Origin: Paracamarosporium sp. OC-R06-R3
Taxonomy: Eukaryota > Ascomycota > Dothideomycetes > Pleosporales > Didymosphaeriaceae
NCBI GenBank assembly: GCA_019828545.1
Contig: JACVRA010000161.1
Location: 372,001-436,000, forward strand
DNA: 64,000 bases
Reading direction: 5' to 3'
In this document: positions 11,009-21,541 of the stretch, one piece after another
Layout: every line of letters starts with the position of its first letter
Numbering within the stretch: position 1 is the first letter of the stretch
Program-made: the position numbers and the translations under genes
The notes under the pieces: model-generated
What the model was told of the DNA's origin: nothing
Seen by the model: the letters and a program-made list of their open reading frames with translations, nothing else
The model's database searches: none

Positions 11009-12000
11009 GTATCGTCTTCTGCACCCCCTGTGGACGTTTGCTGCAATATATCATCAATTTCAAGCATTAGGAGGTCGTTCTAAGTTGTCACAAGCTCGAC
11101 GCGTCACACTCGTCCGACCCGACTCTTTTTGTGGGATAGACTGGGAGCAGCTTGGGACTAGACTTGTCCTGGCTTGGAATGTGTCTGTTCGCCGTGAATA
11201 AGAACGATCATAATGTGAGCTGTATTGATAGCGTCTGTTTGACAAGTACTGGATCCTTGTTCTCTTTGGGTATGATATGTCTGTAGATATTAGAGAAAAC
11301 GAGCATTATAATTCTGTCTAGTCTTCCTCTGCGCATTGAGCTGCCTTAAAGTATGTTGAAGCCGTACTCGAGCGTGGCTAAAATATTCAATCTACTTTCA
11401 AACTCCTTTATTCTCAGTCGAAGCGCTCACGACAGATATTTGATTGTTTTAACCATTCTTGCGTTTGTGGGCCAATCAGTTGAACTGATGTTGGCTCGGG
11501 CTTACGACTTGACGGCGACAAAATGCAAACGTCAGGTGCGATGTCAGCTTTCATATGGGCGAGTAGTCGCCGTATCATATTGGATTATGGCTAGCTGACA
11601 GAACTAGAATAAGGGATGTTCTATCACATCTATGAAAACTTGCATTACAACCGTGCTTTGAAAGGGTTGCGCTAACTGGAAAGAGACAAGCTATTGACGT
11701 TGTGTCTGCATGACAGTAACACCGAACAAGTTCTAGCAATATTTGCTCACGTTTAAAGATGATGAGAGCGCAGAGAAATCCGGACTGGGATCTCTCAACC
11801 CACTTCGTAGCATAAGAAATAGGACACTTGGAAGAAATACAAGAAACGAATTCCACATCGAGCGAGCACCGTGGGCCAAGATCCAACCATACGCAATGCT
11901 ACTCCCTTGCATGCCATCCAAAGGCCCCGCTTTATCCCCATGCGACCTCTCCAACTATCTTTCCCCATAACATCTCACCTACAAGCGTCGAAAACTGACC
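11009..12000. other. Intergenic stretch, no gene seen
   Basis: About 990 bases with only short frames on both strands. None carries a motif or a convincing splice chain. Confidence 0.4.
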
Positions 12001-12690
12001 ATGCCATCACTTACTCTCACCCCACCCTTCACAGCCGTGGAAATCACACCAGACATCCGCCAACAACTCCTGACTTCCATGCCCCTCGCTCAACTCGAAC
12101 ACCTCGTCTCCCTAGCCAGAGAAGCTACACACGTACATTCTCTTACTCTCCTCCTACCAAATAGCTTCTAACATACGTACCAGGAAGACCCCACCATCGA
12201 CTTCCTGACCGCTGTGAAAGCCCTCTGGCGCTGCTCGCACCTCAACACACAGGATTCGATCCACGGCACCTACAGCGAACAAATGTCCGAAGACGCAGCC
12301 ACCTCAAAAGCTATCCCCATCACCAAACTCTGCACACACGTCACCACTCGCCACGGGACCTTCGTGGACGAAGACGTAATCATGATCGATCGAGACGACG
12401 ACCTTCTGCAAGATACTCGCCACACTGCACAGTGCTTGCTACCAAAGCAGTTCTACGCTAGCGTAGTAGCGACCACCGAGTCCGAAGCCGCAAGGAAACG
12501 CGAGGAGCTCCTCGAGCAGGAGAAAAGAGAAGTAGCCATGGCAGCGATGCGCGACAGGACGGGCATGACGTGGCAGCGGAGAGAGCAGCTGGCGCTTGCG
12601 CATGCGTATTTGCAGGCTTTTCAGTGGTGGCCGCATGCTAAGTCTTCGGAGAGGCGGTGTGAGTCGTTTTTGCAGAAGTATTGGACGTAA
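12001..12690 (+). CDS. Hypothetical protein, two exons, 212 aa
   Basis: Exon 1 (12001-12132) encodes 44 residues, and exon 2 (12184-12690) the rest. The 51-nt intron has a perfect CTAAC branch site and a CAG acceptor; its GTACAT donor is weak but usable, and both phases are 0. The product is hydrophilic with no signal peptide. It has a charged coiled-coil-like helix (AARKREELLEQEKREVAMAA) at about residues 140-160 and an aromatic C-terminus. A patch of Asp (IMIDRDDDLLQD) lies near the middle. I do not recognise the family. The smooth codon use and the good intron make it likely to be a real gene, though conservation was not tested. Confidence 0.6.
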
Positions 12691-13018
12691 TGGGGAGGGT
12701 GTCAGTTCTTGGGAAAGGGTATTGGGTGTGAGGGAGCAAAGAGGGAAGATGGTAGGGTACTACGGAGACACGGTGCCATGGATGTAATGGGATGTATGTT
12801 TGTGCTTATGGAGTTATCTTGGTGTATGTTTATTATGGAGCTAACGGTCCCTCGTGTTCTTACGTTTGCTCATCATCGCCTAGCTGTGCATTAAGCGGTA
12901 CCCGAACGCCTATGAGATTCGCATATCCGATTCATGCCTTGACCACTCCAAACTTTTTCGGCTCCTTACTTGGTAAGTTTTTCGCCAGCAATCTTTGAAG
13001 GAGGTGTTCACGGACCGC
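12691..13018. other. Intergenic stretch between convergent genes
   Basis: About 330 bases carrying the 3' regions of the orphan gene and of the J-domain gene. No gene is seen. Confidence 0.45.
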
Positions 13019-13449
13019 TTATTCAGCGGCAGCTTCCTCTTGTGCTGCCTTGTCTAAATATTGACGAAGCTGCTGACGCGCTCGGCATATTATGTCGTAC
13101 TGCTGCCGCTGCGCCGGGTCGCCGAGAACTTCGTAGGCTTCTTGAACCTGGCGTGACAGTCAGAATTGACTCAAGCGAGTGAAACAGAGCCAACTGCGCC
13201 TTATACAGCACATCGTGGAGTAACACATGGTGCTTTGACTGGAGAATACAGCCTTGAGAGCCACGGTTTTTAGTTATCAGAGTGAGCGCTTACCTTGCGG
13301 AACTCAGCTGCATCGCCCTGCTTGTCGGAATGGGTCTTCGACGCCAAGGTGCGGTATGCTTGCCTGATCTGGGAGTCTGTCGCTCCCTTAGGGACTCCCA
13401 GATCGGCGTACAGGTCGCGCTGCAGCGGATTCTGAGAAGTCTGTGACAT
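13019..13449 (-). CDS. Small J-domain (DnaJ-like) protein with HSD instead of HPD, 94 aa
   Basis: Exon 1 is 13449-13294 and exon 2 is 13147-13019. They join in phase 0 through a 146-nt GTAAGC...CAG intron. The joined product is almost only a J domain: DLYADLGVPKGATDSQIRQAY as helices I-II, then the loop, then EFRKVQEAYEVLGDP...RQQYD as helix III, and a short Gln/Glu/Ala-rich tail. The catalytic loop reads THSDKQG (His40-Ser41-Asp42) where classical Hsp40 proteins have HPD. J proteins stimulate Hsp70 ATPase through this tripeptide, so this one may be a non-canonical (type IV) J protein. No membrane segment or zinc finger is present. Neither exon is visible as a long open frame, so the gene is easy to miss. 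Confidence 0.8.
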
Positions 13450-13577
13450 CGTGTGCGGTTGCCAAGTTGAAACGGTGGGCTAATTCAGGAAGGTTTGTGG
13501 ACAAAGTGGCACTCGATAGACGTGGGGTTGGGCGTGTGCCAGCGAGAGTTAGTATCTGTTGGATAGAGTGGACTCTC

Positions 13578-13628
13578 GCAGGAAGGTATGCAGGAAGGTA
13601 TGCAGAAAGGTATGCAGGAAGGTGTGCA
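13578..13628. repeat. 12-bp minisatellite, about four copies
   Basis: The unit gcaggaaggtat is repeated head to tail about four times with one or two substitutions (gcagaaaggtat, gcaggaaggtgt). It lies about 130 bases upstream of the J-domain start codon, inside its promoter or 5' leader. Confidence 0.85.
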
Positions 13629-14931
13629 GGGCGGGCGTGAAGAAGAAAAGCCGACAGGGTGGCTCCCAACTGTGGTACATTTCGTTTGGCAGCAATTATT
13701 GTATGTGGGGCTCAACATATTGGATTACTATAGAAGAGGCGAGGTGAATGTTGGGTACAGCGCGATATCAACGCGCTTCACGTGATCTGGCATCCATGAC
13801 GAGCCAATCAAGTGCTAATCTAGTGTTATTCCCTGCCTCCTGTTCACCCCGCTGCCACGGTTGTACACCTCTTCCTTCATCGCTATCAGCACCCGACGTT
13901 ACCTTAATGGCCAAATCGTACCAGTCCTTCTTTGCATGTGTAGGCAACAAGTGTGCAAGACGTGCCGGCTCTAAGCTGTAGCCATGGTTACCTGGCGAGA
14001 AGGTAGCTTTCGCGATATTGGATACTCCTTACCTGCCCCTACTGCACGCAACACTAAGCATATAGTTTCTGACAACTACAGCACCGCCTTGGAGAACCGT
14101 CTTCGATCGACATTGGTGGAGACGATGACATCCAAATGCGATTCAGAAGCAAGGCAAAGAATTGCCCATATATAGACCATCACGCTTACCTCAATCGAGA
14201 CACTCGATCACCCGTGTAGACCGCGCCACCGGACTTTAGATAGGTTGCAGCCTGGAGTGGCTTCGACTAGATCGGATCCTTGGGAGAAGCGATTTAGCCC
14301 AATTACCTGTTCAAGCATTGACCATGTTTGGTGTGTTTTTCCAGTGTGTCGCCCTGCGAATCTCCGTCGATCTATGTCAGCTGCTCGAACACTTGCACTT
14401 CAGTCGAGACTCGCTTGGAAACCGATCGCCTACATACCTAACAGCCTGGAGGGGCGAAGCGGCTGAACAATTCTCACGCGGTAACTTTTCGCAGGATCAA
14501 ACCTGAGATCGGCTAGCAGTCAGGGGGTAGCCGCCTTTTGTCCCACCATTCGCCGAAAACGGTGCGCCGGCGAAGCACGATCCAATCACGATCTACTTAG
14601 CACAGCCCCTAAATGACTCCTAGCACAGCCCAGCTGGAACAGTCCTATTGATGCGCCAAACAAAGACAACAGAAACCGAAATTGAGGCTCGTGTCAGCAC
14701 GCCTTAAAGCTTCTGTGGCACTATAATGCTTGTTATACGATGGGGGCTTCGCTAGCCCATACTGCGTAAATCGTTAGCGTACTTATATGACCGTAGGCTT
14801 CTCGTCGCGCCTGCGTCTGACCTCTCTTCCTTTTCGCCTCTTCCTTCGTTGTATAAGAATAATTCTGGAGCCAGTTTAAAGCAGGTCGAGCTTCCACTTT
14901 CTTCCACTCATTCCAACACACCGATTTCAAA
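13629..14931. other. Intergenic stretch, no gene seen
   Basis: About 1.3 kb between the J-domain gene and the secreted-protein gene. The segment ctagcacagcccc occurs twice in direct orientation near 14600-14635. A TATA-like gtataagaata lies about 70 bases before the start codon at 14932. Otherwise nothing is recognised. Confidence 0.4.
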
Positions 14932-15705
14932 ATGTCTCTCTCACTTCTTTCGGTCGCGCTTCTCGCCACCTCTGCGCTCGCTGCACCTCGCCCTGAGGTC
15001 GAAGTCGTCCAGATCCGCCAGCTCGTAAAGCGCCAGGACCCCTCCTCCATCGACTTGGGCGACTTGATCCCCTCTTCCATTGACCTCGGTGATATCTCCT
15101 CGTTGATCCCCACTGGCGTTGACCTCGGCGATCTCTCCTCCTTGATCCCCACCGACCTAGCTTCCCTCGTCCCGTCCTCAATTGATCTGAGCTCCATCCT
15201 CGGCGATCTCTCCACACTTCTTCCGTCTGGCTGCGCCCCACCCAGCGACTTGGGCACCGTGCCCACCCCTCCTCCAGATGTCGAGTCCGCCATCTTGAGC
15301 TACACCGACTACTGCCACGAGCCTTCCTTCACCGGCGACCTCGGCAAGCACTACAGCTCCTACCTGAGCGAGGCTAGTTCGTGGGCCGAGGAGAACGCGC
15401 CCAAGCTCTCCAGCTGGTACGACGAGTTCGCGAGCGAGTGCCCATACGCATCGTACACAGACCTCCTGCCCACCGGTGGCGCCGACATCAGCAGCCTGCT
15501 TGCAAGCTACAGCGTTACTCTCCCATCCTGCGGCAGCACCACGGGCTCCGCTACCGCCAGACAGACCGGTTCCAGCCAGGCTACCGGTACTGCTGCCTCC
15601 GCGGCTTCTGGCAGTGCGTTCCCCGGTGCGGCTCCTCAACAGACTGCTTTCGCTGCTGTGGCTGGTGTCGTTGCCGGCTTCGCGGGTATGGTTGCCGTTT
15701 TGTAA
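14932..15705 (+). CDS. Secreted, probably GPI-anchored Ser-rich repeat protein, 257 aa
   Basis: One frame. Residues 1-18 form a clean signal peptide (MSLSLLSVALLATSALA), followed by a dibasic KR at about 34-35 that could be a Kex2 site. Then come four to five imperfect repeats of the type SSIDLGDLIP/SLIPTGVDLGD (about residues 37-95). A middle domain has conserved-looking cysteines (GCAPP, DYCHEP, ECPYAS, LPSCGS), and a Ser/Thr/Ala/Gly-rich stalk leads to a hydrophobic C-terminus (FAAVAGVVAGFAGMVAVL) typical of GPI addition. The cysteine domain loosely resembles fungal infection-structure-specific/DUF7735-type surface proteins, which is tentative. Codon use is strongly C-biased, which usually means high expression. 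A long frame on the opposite strand is a shadow. Confidence 0.8.
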   Translation: MSLSLLSVALLATSALAAPRPEVEVVQIRQLVKRQDPSSIDLGDLIPSSIDLGDISSLIPTGVDLGDLSSLIPTDLASLVPSSIDLSSILGDLSTLLPSGCAPPSDLGTVPTPPPDVESAILSYTDYCHEPSFTGDLGKHYSSYLSEASSWAEENAPKLSSWYDEFASECPYASYTDLLPTGGADISSLLASYSVTLPSCGSTTGSATARQTGSSQATGTAASAASGSAFPGAAPQQTAFAAVAGVVAGFAGMVAVL

Positions 15706-16574
15706 ACAGATTTCTTGCATATGTTTGAGGAAGCATGCGCGGCCTAGTTCATTGATAGGGATGTGCTCTGATCAACTCGGGTTTTTTCTTCGCATAGACA
15801 TTAAAAATAATGTGTTTCATTGAACTTGACACCGTAGTCGAATGGTATTTGCGTGATAACATTGTGGCACTTGGCAATACCAGTTCCGTGATCAAACTTC
15901 AGCCCAGCCATTTGACCCGCTGCTGATACTGTTGGGACCAGCAGATCTACTTGTTTGAGAACTTTAGTGAAAACGACGATCCTTAGTTTTGGTGCATCTG
16001 CATACCGTAATAGCCCACCTGCTATTATTCAGTTCAGGCGTTCGAGCTGCAATGATACTCCTGGCTTAACTCAAGGCCCAGTCACAAAGGCTACAACGAA
16101 ATTCCAGTCTCAGGATGCATGAGCACAAGTAGCTAGCAAAATTTCATTGTGGTTTGGTCCACGAAATGCTAGGCGGATGCCAGTGATAAAGGAACAATCC
16201 CGACTATTTACGATGAGCAGATTGCTGGGGCTTGGATGTCAATGTCAAGCAATGAAACTCGATTGGCTGCTCAGATAACGTGATAGAGCACGTGACATGT
16301 GATATTTCACATATAGATGGGTGGTAACAGATGCAGAAGAAGCAAAAATGGGATTACCACAAGCACGTTGCAAGACATCAATGACTGTCGATACGGTGCC
16401 TGTGTTCCAAAGGTGTGACGCTCCATCCTCACTTTCACGCCCACGGACCACACCTACCCGTGTGGTCACCTCTCACTTTCTAGCCCTGCCCCTTCCTCTC
16501 TTACGTTTGCTCTCCACTAAAGACCTTCCCAAACGACCTCTCTCGCTTAATATACATATCCTGACCATCCGTAG
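15706..16574. other. Intergenic stretch, no gene seen
   Basis: The 3' region of the secreted-protein gene followed by about 700 bases without a recognisable feature. A cacgtgac E-box-like site is near 16290. Confidence 0.4.
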
Positions 16575-17002
16575 GGGCATTCAGCGAAGAATGACGTCGA
16601 ACTCAGCGTCGTTATGGAGCGTCAGAATAATTCTGCCACGTATCAATTAGGGCGAGAGGAGGACGTCATGCGTCGCGGAGACGCTCTAGAAGAAGAGCAA
16701 CGGAAGGCCATGCACTAGCATCTTATGCGTCATCCTGAAGCCTTCCTGAATGCCTAGAAAGTGACTGATGCGGTAGTACAGAAGGTAACCTTGGAAGCGT
16801 CGCGTAAGCTTGGCATAGCCGAGGGGCGTGCATTAACCATCAAGTACAGTCATGGCGTCGAAGAAGACATAGGTACTGGTATATATCAAGTATGGAAACA
16901 TCGGGTTTCATATGGATGCAAGCGTTGGGATAGCTTGAGGCATCGAAGGCGTACAATCAGGACAAGGTCAACTACCCGTTCACAACGGGTCAGAATCTGG
17001 TG
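16575..17002 (+). pseudogene. Possible decayed open frame with two in-frame stops
   Basis: One reading frame keeps coding-like composition (charged, Glu/Arg/Gln-rich, including GREEDVMRRGDALEEEQRK) through 428 bases but is broken by two TAG codons, near 16716 and 16755. No family is recognised. It could be a gene remnant; it could equally be chance, as neither homolog nor splice signals explain the stops. Confidence 0.2.
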
Positions 17003-17964
17003 AAGTTCGTGAGCATGAACTGTAACTTTCAGCTCCATCAGGATAGCTACAAGATAGGATGCACAATCCGCGTTTGGAATTTACAGTGCGTCTCAACTTG
17101 ATTGCGCGTGTACTCTTGCGGTTAGTCCCTTTGGGATTGTACCACCAAGATTCACATTCTGGGATGGAGTTCGGGTGAGCTTCGAAGAACTATTTCAAAA
17201 GACTTGGGAACATTAGAGTCACAAATTGATGCGTCGCGTCTTTTGCGTCTGGCAGGTATAGTTGCTTTGTCATTGCAGCGGGTCGTTGCGTCATTCGATT
17301 CGTTGTCTTTGATGAAATAATTTAATGAGGCATAGGAAATAAGATCGTATTCACGTCAAAATGCTAGCTGACTGACTAGATATGGTGACTCGCCAGATGC
17401 TCCAGTATCTGTGCCTTCCATTAACATGAGCTAAGGTATCTAGAGGTTGGATTAGTGCACTCTTAATGCGCAGCGTTGTTTGGTTGGTGTTGCTGGGTTG
17501 CGTTATATATTCTAGGCTTGGTTTTGCGTGTTCTTTCACAATGCACGTCGTTTTCATACCCTGCGAATATTATTCGGTGAAGAATGCGTGATGATAATTA
17601 GCGAATGATAATTATGTGGCTAGAGAAAGAGTCAAGGTTGTATCAACTGAGGTATGCTTTTTGCAATCTACCGAGGCTAGGCTACACAATAAGTAGGAAA
17701 ACAATCTTGTTTCTGGCGTGTTAAAAAATAGGAGATGAAGCGCATTGTCTGGATGAACGCGATCAAAGCAACAAAGAAGATAGAAAAGTTCTGGCCCCAA
17801 ATGTTGTACAATAAGTGGGCTTCGACTTGAGCCGCCTTATAAACTGAGACGCTTTATGAGTTCAGAAACACCTAGCCGCTGTTAGATATGCTCAAGACCA
17901 GCTGCAGGCGCACCATCCTGTTTGCTAACCCGCTCACCTAATTTTGACCACTCAACATTGAATT
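17003..17964. other. Intergenic stretch, no gene seen
   Basis: About 960 bases at the 3' side of the minus-strand RING gene. Only short frames without motifs. Confidence 0.4.
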
Positions 17965-19347
17965 TTACTCAAGCTGCTCCGGTTGACGAGGACGAGGGGG
18001 GCAAATCGGTATACGATCTAATGGGCATAGGTTTGACGAATTTTGGACGCTGTTGATCATATGCCAAACACATCTACCGTGCATAACATGACCACAAGCT
18101 TTAAGCTCAACGACCGTCCTGTTTCCGAGTTCGTGCTGACATATAGTACACAATGCATCCCTGTCGTACACCTGGAGAAGGTTTGTGAAGTTCAGAGGAT
18201 TCAACGGTGGGCCGACAGGAATGAAGCGTGCGTCTTCTCGACCCTGGTTAGCCATCTGAATGGCTGGTCGGCTCACTTTATATACACTATTTCCACTACT
18301 CACGAAATTGTATTGGGCTAGATTCGGTTTGTCAATCAAATCGAGTTCGATACCTGAGCTGCGAATTTCGTAAATCATCCATTCGGAGGTGGCAGGAACT
18401 TCTTTGAAAGCGTCGATAGCCTGCTCAAAAAACCATACATGTAGAGACCATCCGAGGAATTCTGGCCAAATGTACAGGAGAAATTCTCGGCAGCGATGCA
18501 CTAGTGCATCTACAACGCCGCGAACGTTGACACTTGCCAAGTGTTGACGAACAGAGAGAGATCCGAAACCATTGAATCGGCCCACATCCAAGCTCCACCT
18601 CTGGACGCATTCATCAAGCAGAATGCTGACCTGTGCCAGCGACGGAGTATAGGAAGTGGCAACAAAAAGATCCACGGTATATGCCAGAAGCTTAAGGAAA
18701 GATTCAAACACACAATCGGTGTCAAGCTCTTGATGAATGAAGGGTTCGAGCGCGGACTTTAGTCCGAAGAAAGAGTCCTCTCCGGCGCGCTTGTTGCTGA
18801 CGTATTGGGAGTAGTTGCTAGGCACATCTGTATAGACAGGCTGCCTCTCTAGTATCGAATTGATGAACTGTGTGTACTTTGCATCGCAATGCTGTATGTA
18901 CTGTAACGCCAAAGGCTGGAAGCTTTCAACCATGTTGAGCGCAGCGCAAGCATCGAGAGGGAAGCACACTATGGGGGTGCCATCATCATAGGATGTATCG
19001 AGCATCTTGAAAGAATCCGACAGTTCATCCCAGAGCTGCCTTAAGCTTGGGAATGTAACTTCTTCTGCGGTGGTAAATTCTAGATATAGGCGTTCATTTA
19101 CGTCGGCTAATTTTTCGTAAGACCTATCTGAATGGCTGAATGTGTTGAATGCATTCGCGAACAAGATGAATGAGTACACACGAGCGAATTCACCGAAACG
19201 GCACTCGAAAACGACAGTACCAAACCCGTGTACTTGTTCAAGATTGGTGAGACAGCGGCTTAGCTGTGGCAGATGCATACGTGACAAACCATCGATGAGC
19301 TTTGCGTGAAGCGCCGAGGCGTGAGCGTCGTTGTCAGCTAAGGCCAT
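17965..19347 (-). CDS. Protein with C-terminal RING-H2 finger ending CPLD, 460 aa
   Basis: An intronless frame. The first ~390 residues are helical and show no motif I recognise. The last ~60 residues form a RING-like finger: CTIC, then ACGHVMHGRCVWH, then LCPLDR, where the eighth zinc ligand is Asp instead of Cys. An Asp in this position (CPLD) is the arrangement known from Rbx1-type RING-H2 domains, so the finger can still bind two zinc ions. The likely role is an E3 ubiquitin ligase or ligase subunit. It is not Rbx1 itself, which is about 110 aa and nearly all RING. No signal peptide or membrane segment is seen, and there is no functional link to its neighbours. Confidence 0.7.
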   Translation of the reverse strand: MALADNDAHASALHAKLIDGLSRMHLPQLSRCLTNLEQVHGFGTVVFECRFGEFARVYSFILFANAFNTFSHSDRSYEKLADVNERLYLEFTTAEEVTFPSLRQLWDELSDSFKMLDTSYDDGTPIVCFPLDACAALNMVESFQPLALQYIQHCDAKYTQFINSILERQPVYTDVPSNYSQYVSNKRAGEDSFFGLKSALEPFIHQELDTDCVFESFLKLLAYTVDLFVATSYTPSLAQVSILLDECVQRWSLDVGRFNGFGSLSVRQHLASVNVRGVVDALVHRCREFLLYIWPEFLGWSLHVWFFEQAIDAFKEVPATSEWMIYEIRSSGIELDLIDKPNLAQYNFVSSGNSVYKVSRPAIQMANQGREDARFIPVGPPLNPLNFTNLLQVYDRDALCTICQHELGNRTVVELKACGHVMHGRCVWHMINSVQNSSNLCPLDRIPICPPRPRQPEQLE

Positions 19348-20411
19348 GATAATATTTCTATTTCCAACAGCGGTTGAGGTTAGCGCTCGAGTTGAGAACC
19401 GACTGGTTGGTTTCGAAGAGTATGCTGGGTGGTGGGGTTTAAATAAGACCCGTGCTTGATCGTTTTTGGCTCAACGTTGTGAAGGTACGATGAATAAGCA
19501 TGTATATGCCGTCGCAGCTTAGTGTTGAAACTTATCAGGCTATCGAGTGAGTGAATGAGTGAGCGAGCGAGCAAGCGAATTAGTTCAACAAGAAGTAGTC
19601 TTTAATAGATTAGAAGCGTCGATTACGAAGTGAGCATACCGTTTGAGTCTTGATTGCACGAACGCGTTAAACTATGTGCCGATATCGCATCATAATGCTA
19701 CCCATCTTATAATCGTAGCGGGCGAGAATAAGCTTACACATAGTGTCAAAGGGAACAAGGCGCCCGAGCGCTAGGCAACGTAAAAGGCGCTGGCCCCAAG
19801 GCGTGAAACTATGTGTGCTATTCGAGAAGGTCAAAATTAGTGATGATTAACGTTTACTAAGCGTTCTTTTCGGTTGTTGTAGCAGAAGTTCCTGGAAGCT
19901 ATCGATGACTACGGGAAAGTATTGCCAGCTTCGCGTTGCTTGGTTACAGTTGGTCGACTAGAGTACTCTGTCTCGCGTGGAAAAAAGTTCGAGACAGTGG
20001 TTCTTGCTGGATTTCATCATAGAGTTAGTTACAGTAAACCCCTCTATTACGCTTCCTCTACCGTTATCAAAACCCAATGATTATAGGCGAGCCGGACTGG
20101 AGTCAATAGATTGAAATCCATACCGGTAGTGGTGCTTGCACGGTTATAATATGCTGCAACAGCGGTCGGTGGAATTGCTGGACTCACAACAGTCTTCGGA
20201 ATAATTGGTCATCCTTGATTACGCTTCTAATAAGCTGGAAAGTAGTGTTTGTCGAAAGTGGAAGTCGTGGGAAGCTTCGGTCGTACTCCGGCACCCGGCC
20301 TTTTTCGTCCGATTGCCCGACTATCAATGACGTTGAAGCTCCTCGCCTGAGAAGCTAACACTGGTCCTAATCATACCCGTATCATCTACACAAACAGGCA
20401 CTATACACAAT
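19348..20411. other. Intergenic stretch, no gene seen
   Basis: About 1.06 kb between divergent genes. A short run of gagcgagcgagcaagcg lies near 19560. No gene, RNA or element is recognised. Confidence 0.4.
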
Positions 20412-21422
20412 ATGTATACCTGGCAATTCAAAACCACCACAGGTGGCATCGAAAACAACCTTTATCTTCCCGCATCCGGCGTTCCGAAACCACACATTAC
20501 GCAAGACCAAGTCCTAGTGGAGGTGTACAGCGCAGCCCTCAATCCAGCAGACTACAAAGTGCCTGAGCTTGGTTTAGTGGCTCGAGGCATGGTTCCGTCG
20601 CCCAGCACACCAGGAATGGACTTCTGCGGCAAAGTGTGCGAAACAGGGCTCAAGGCTGCTTCATATCGCGTTGGACAGATGGTGTTTGGCGCCTATGCAG
20701 GACCGCTCGGCCATGGCTCTCTCGGTCAATACATCGCTGTATCGAAAGAAATGTTAGCGCCCGTTCCGGCGGGATTGGATGTCGACCATATGGCTGGCGT
20801 CGGAGTTGTCGGGTCGACTGCATATCAATCTATCTACCCGAACGTCAAAGAGGGCGACAAAGTCTTCATCAATGGCGGCTCTGGGGGTACGGGTATCTTC
20901 GGCATCCAGATCGCGAAGGCGTTGGGTTGCCATGTAACGACAACCTGTTCGACCGCTAACATAGATCTTTGCAAGCGTTTAGGCGCAGACGAGGTCATTG
21001 ACTACAAGTCCTCGGATCTCATTGAGACACTGAAAAAGAAAGGACAGGTATTTAGCCTGGTCGTTGACAACGTGGGCATGCCGTCGAACCTGTATAGTTC
21101 TTGCCACCATTTCGTTGTGCACCATGGCAAGTTTGTACAGGTCGGCTCAGGAACGGGCATCTCATCAGCAATCCAGCTTGTCCGAAATATGGTCCTCCCG
21201 GGGGTTCTTGGTGGAGGTCGAAGGAAGCATCAATTTGTGATGTTCAGGCCTAAACATGAAGAGTTAGTGCAGCTGGCAAAGTGGATAGATGAAGGCAAAG
21301 TGAAGCCTGTGATTGACTCAGTCTGGGAATATGATGATACTCCGAGAGCTTTCGAAAAGTTGAAGACACAGAGAGCAAAAGGCAAGGTCGTAGTGCATGT
21401 CAAGAAAGACAGGACCAAGTAG
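20412..21422 (+). CDS. Zinc-type alcohol dehydrogenase-like (MDR) oxidoreductase, 336 aa
   Basis: An intronless 336-residue frame with the full medium-chain reductase layout. The GroES-like N-terminal half contains VYSAALNPADYKVPE and GMDFCGKVCETG. The Rossmann half has the NADPH-binding NGGSGGTGIFGIQIAK at about 160-175 and LGADEVIDYK. The structural and catalytic zinc cysteines of true alcohol dehydrogenases are missing, so this is a zinc-independent quinone reductase/enone reductase (QOR, RTN4IP1-like) type enzyme using NADPH. The substrate is unknown. It borders the degraded metabolite cluster to its right and could be a tailoring reductase of it, but similar enzymes are common outside clusters. 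Confidence 0.88.
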   Translation: MYTWQFKTTTGGIENNLYLPASGVPKPHITQDQVLVEVYSAALNPADYKVPELGLVARGMVPSPSTPGMDFCGKVCETGLKAASYRVGQMVFGAYAGPLGHGSLGQYIAVSKEMLAPVPAGLDVDHMAGVGVVGSTAYQSIYPNVKEGDKVFINGGSGGTGIFGIQIAKALGCHVTTTCSTANIDLCKRLGADEVIDYKSSDLIETLKKKGQVFSLVVDNVGMPSNLYSSCHHFVVHHGKFVQVGSGTGISSAIQLVRNMVLPGVLGGGRRKHQFVMFRPKHEELVQLAKWIDEGKVKPVIDSVWEYDDTPRAFEKLKTQRAKGKVVVHVKKDRTK

Positions 21423-21541
21423 CTAGGTAAAGCTACTACGGATATGGATTACAAAAGCTTTGTTGATTTTCTTAGCGTTGGCCCGCTGATCTTTTTATTG
21501 GAAGTGGCGTTGGTCAGTACTTATTCTTACATTGAATGAGC

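Noticed and set aside
13388..13718. Minus-strand frames with repeated PAYLPAYLSAYL or PSCIPFCIPSC text
   Set aside because: They only translate the 12-bp minisatellite and overlap the real J-domain exon in another phase.
14230..14520. Possible structured RNA between the J-domain and secreted-protein genes
   Set aside because: Some short complementary stretches are visible, but no tRNA-like or rRNA-like conserved segment could be identified.
15178..15720. 180-aa open frame on the minus strand
   Set aside because: It is antisense to the highly C-biased secreted protein gene; strong third-position bias creates such shadows.
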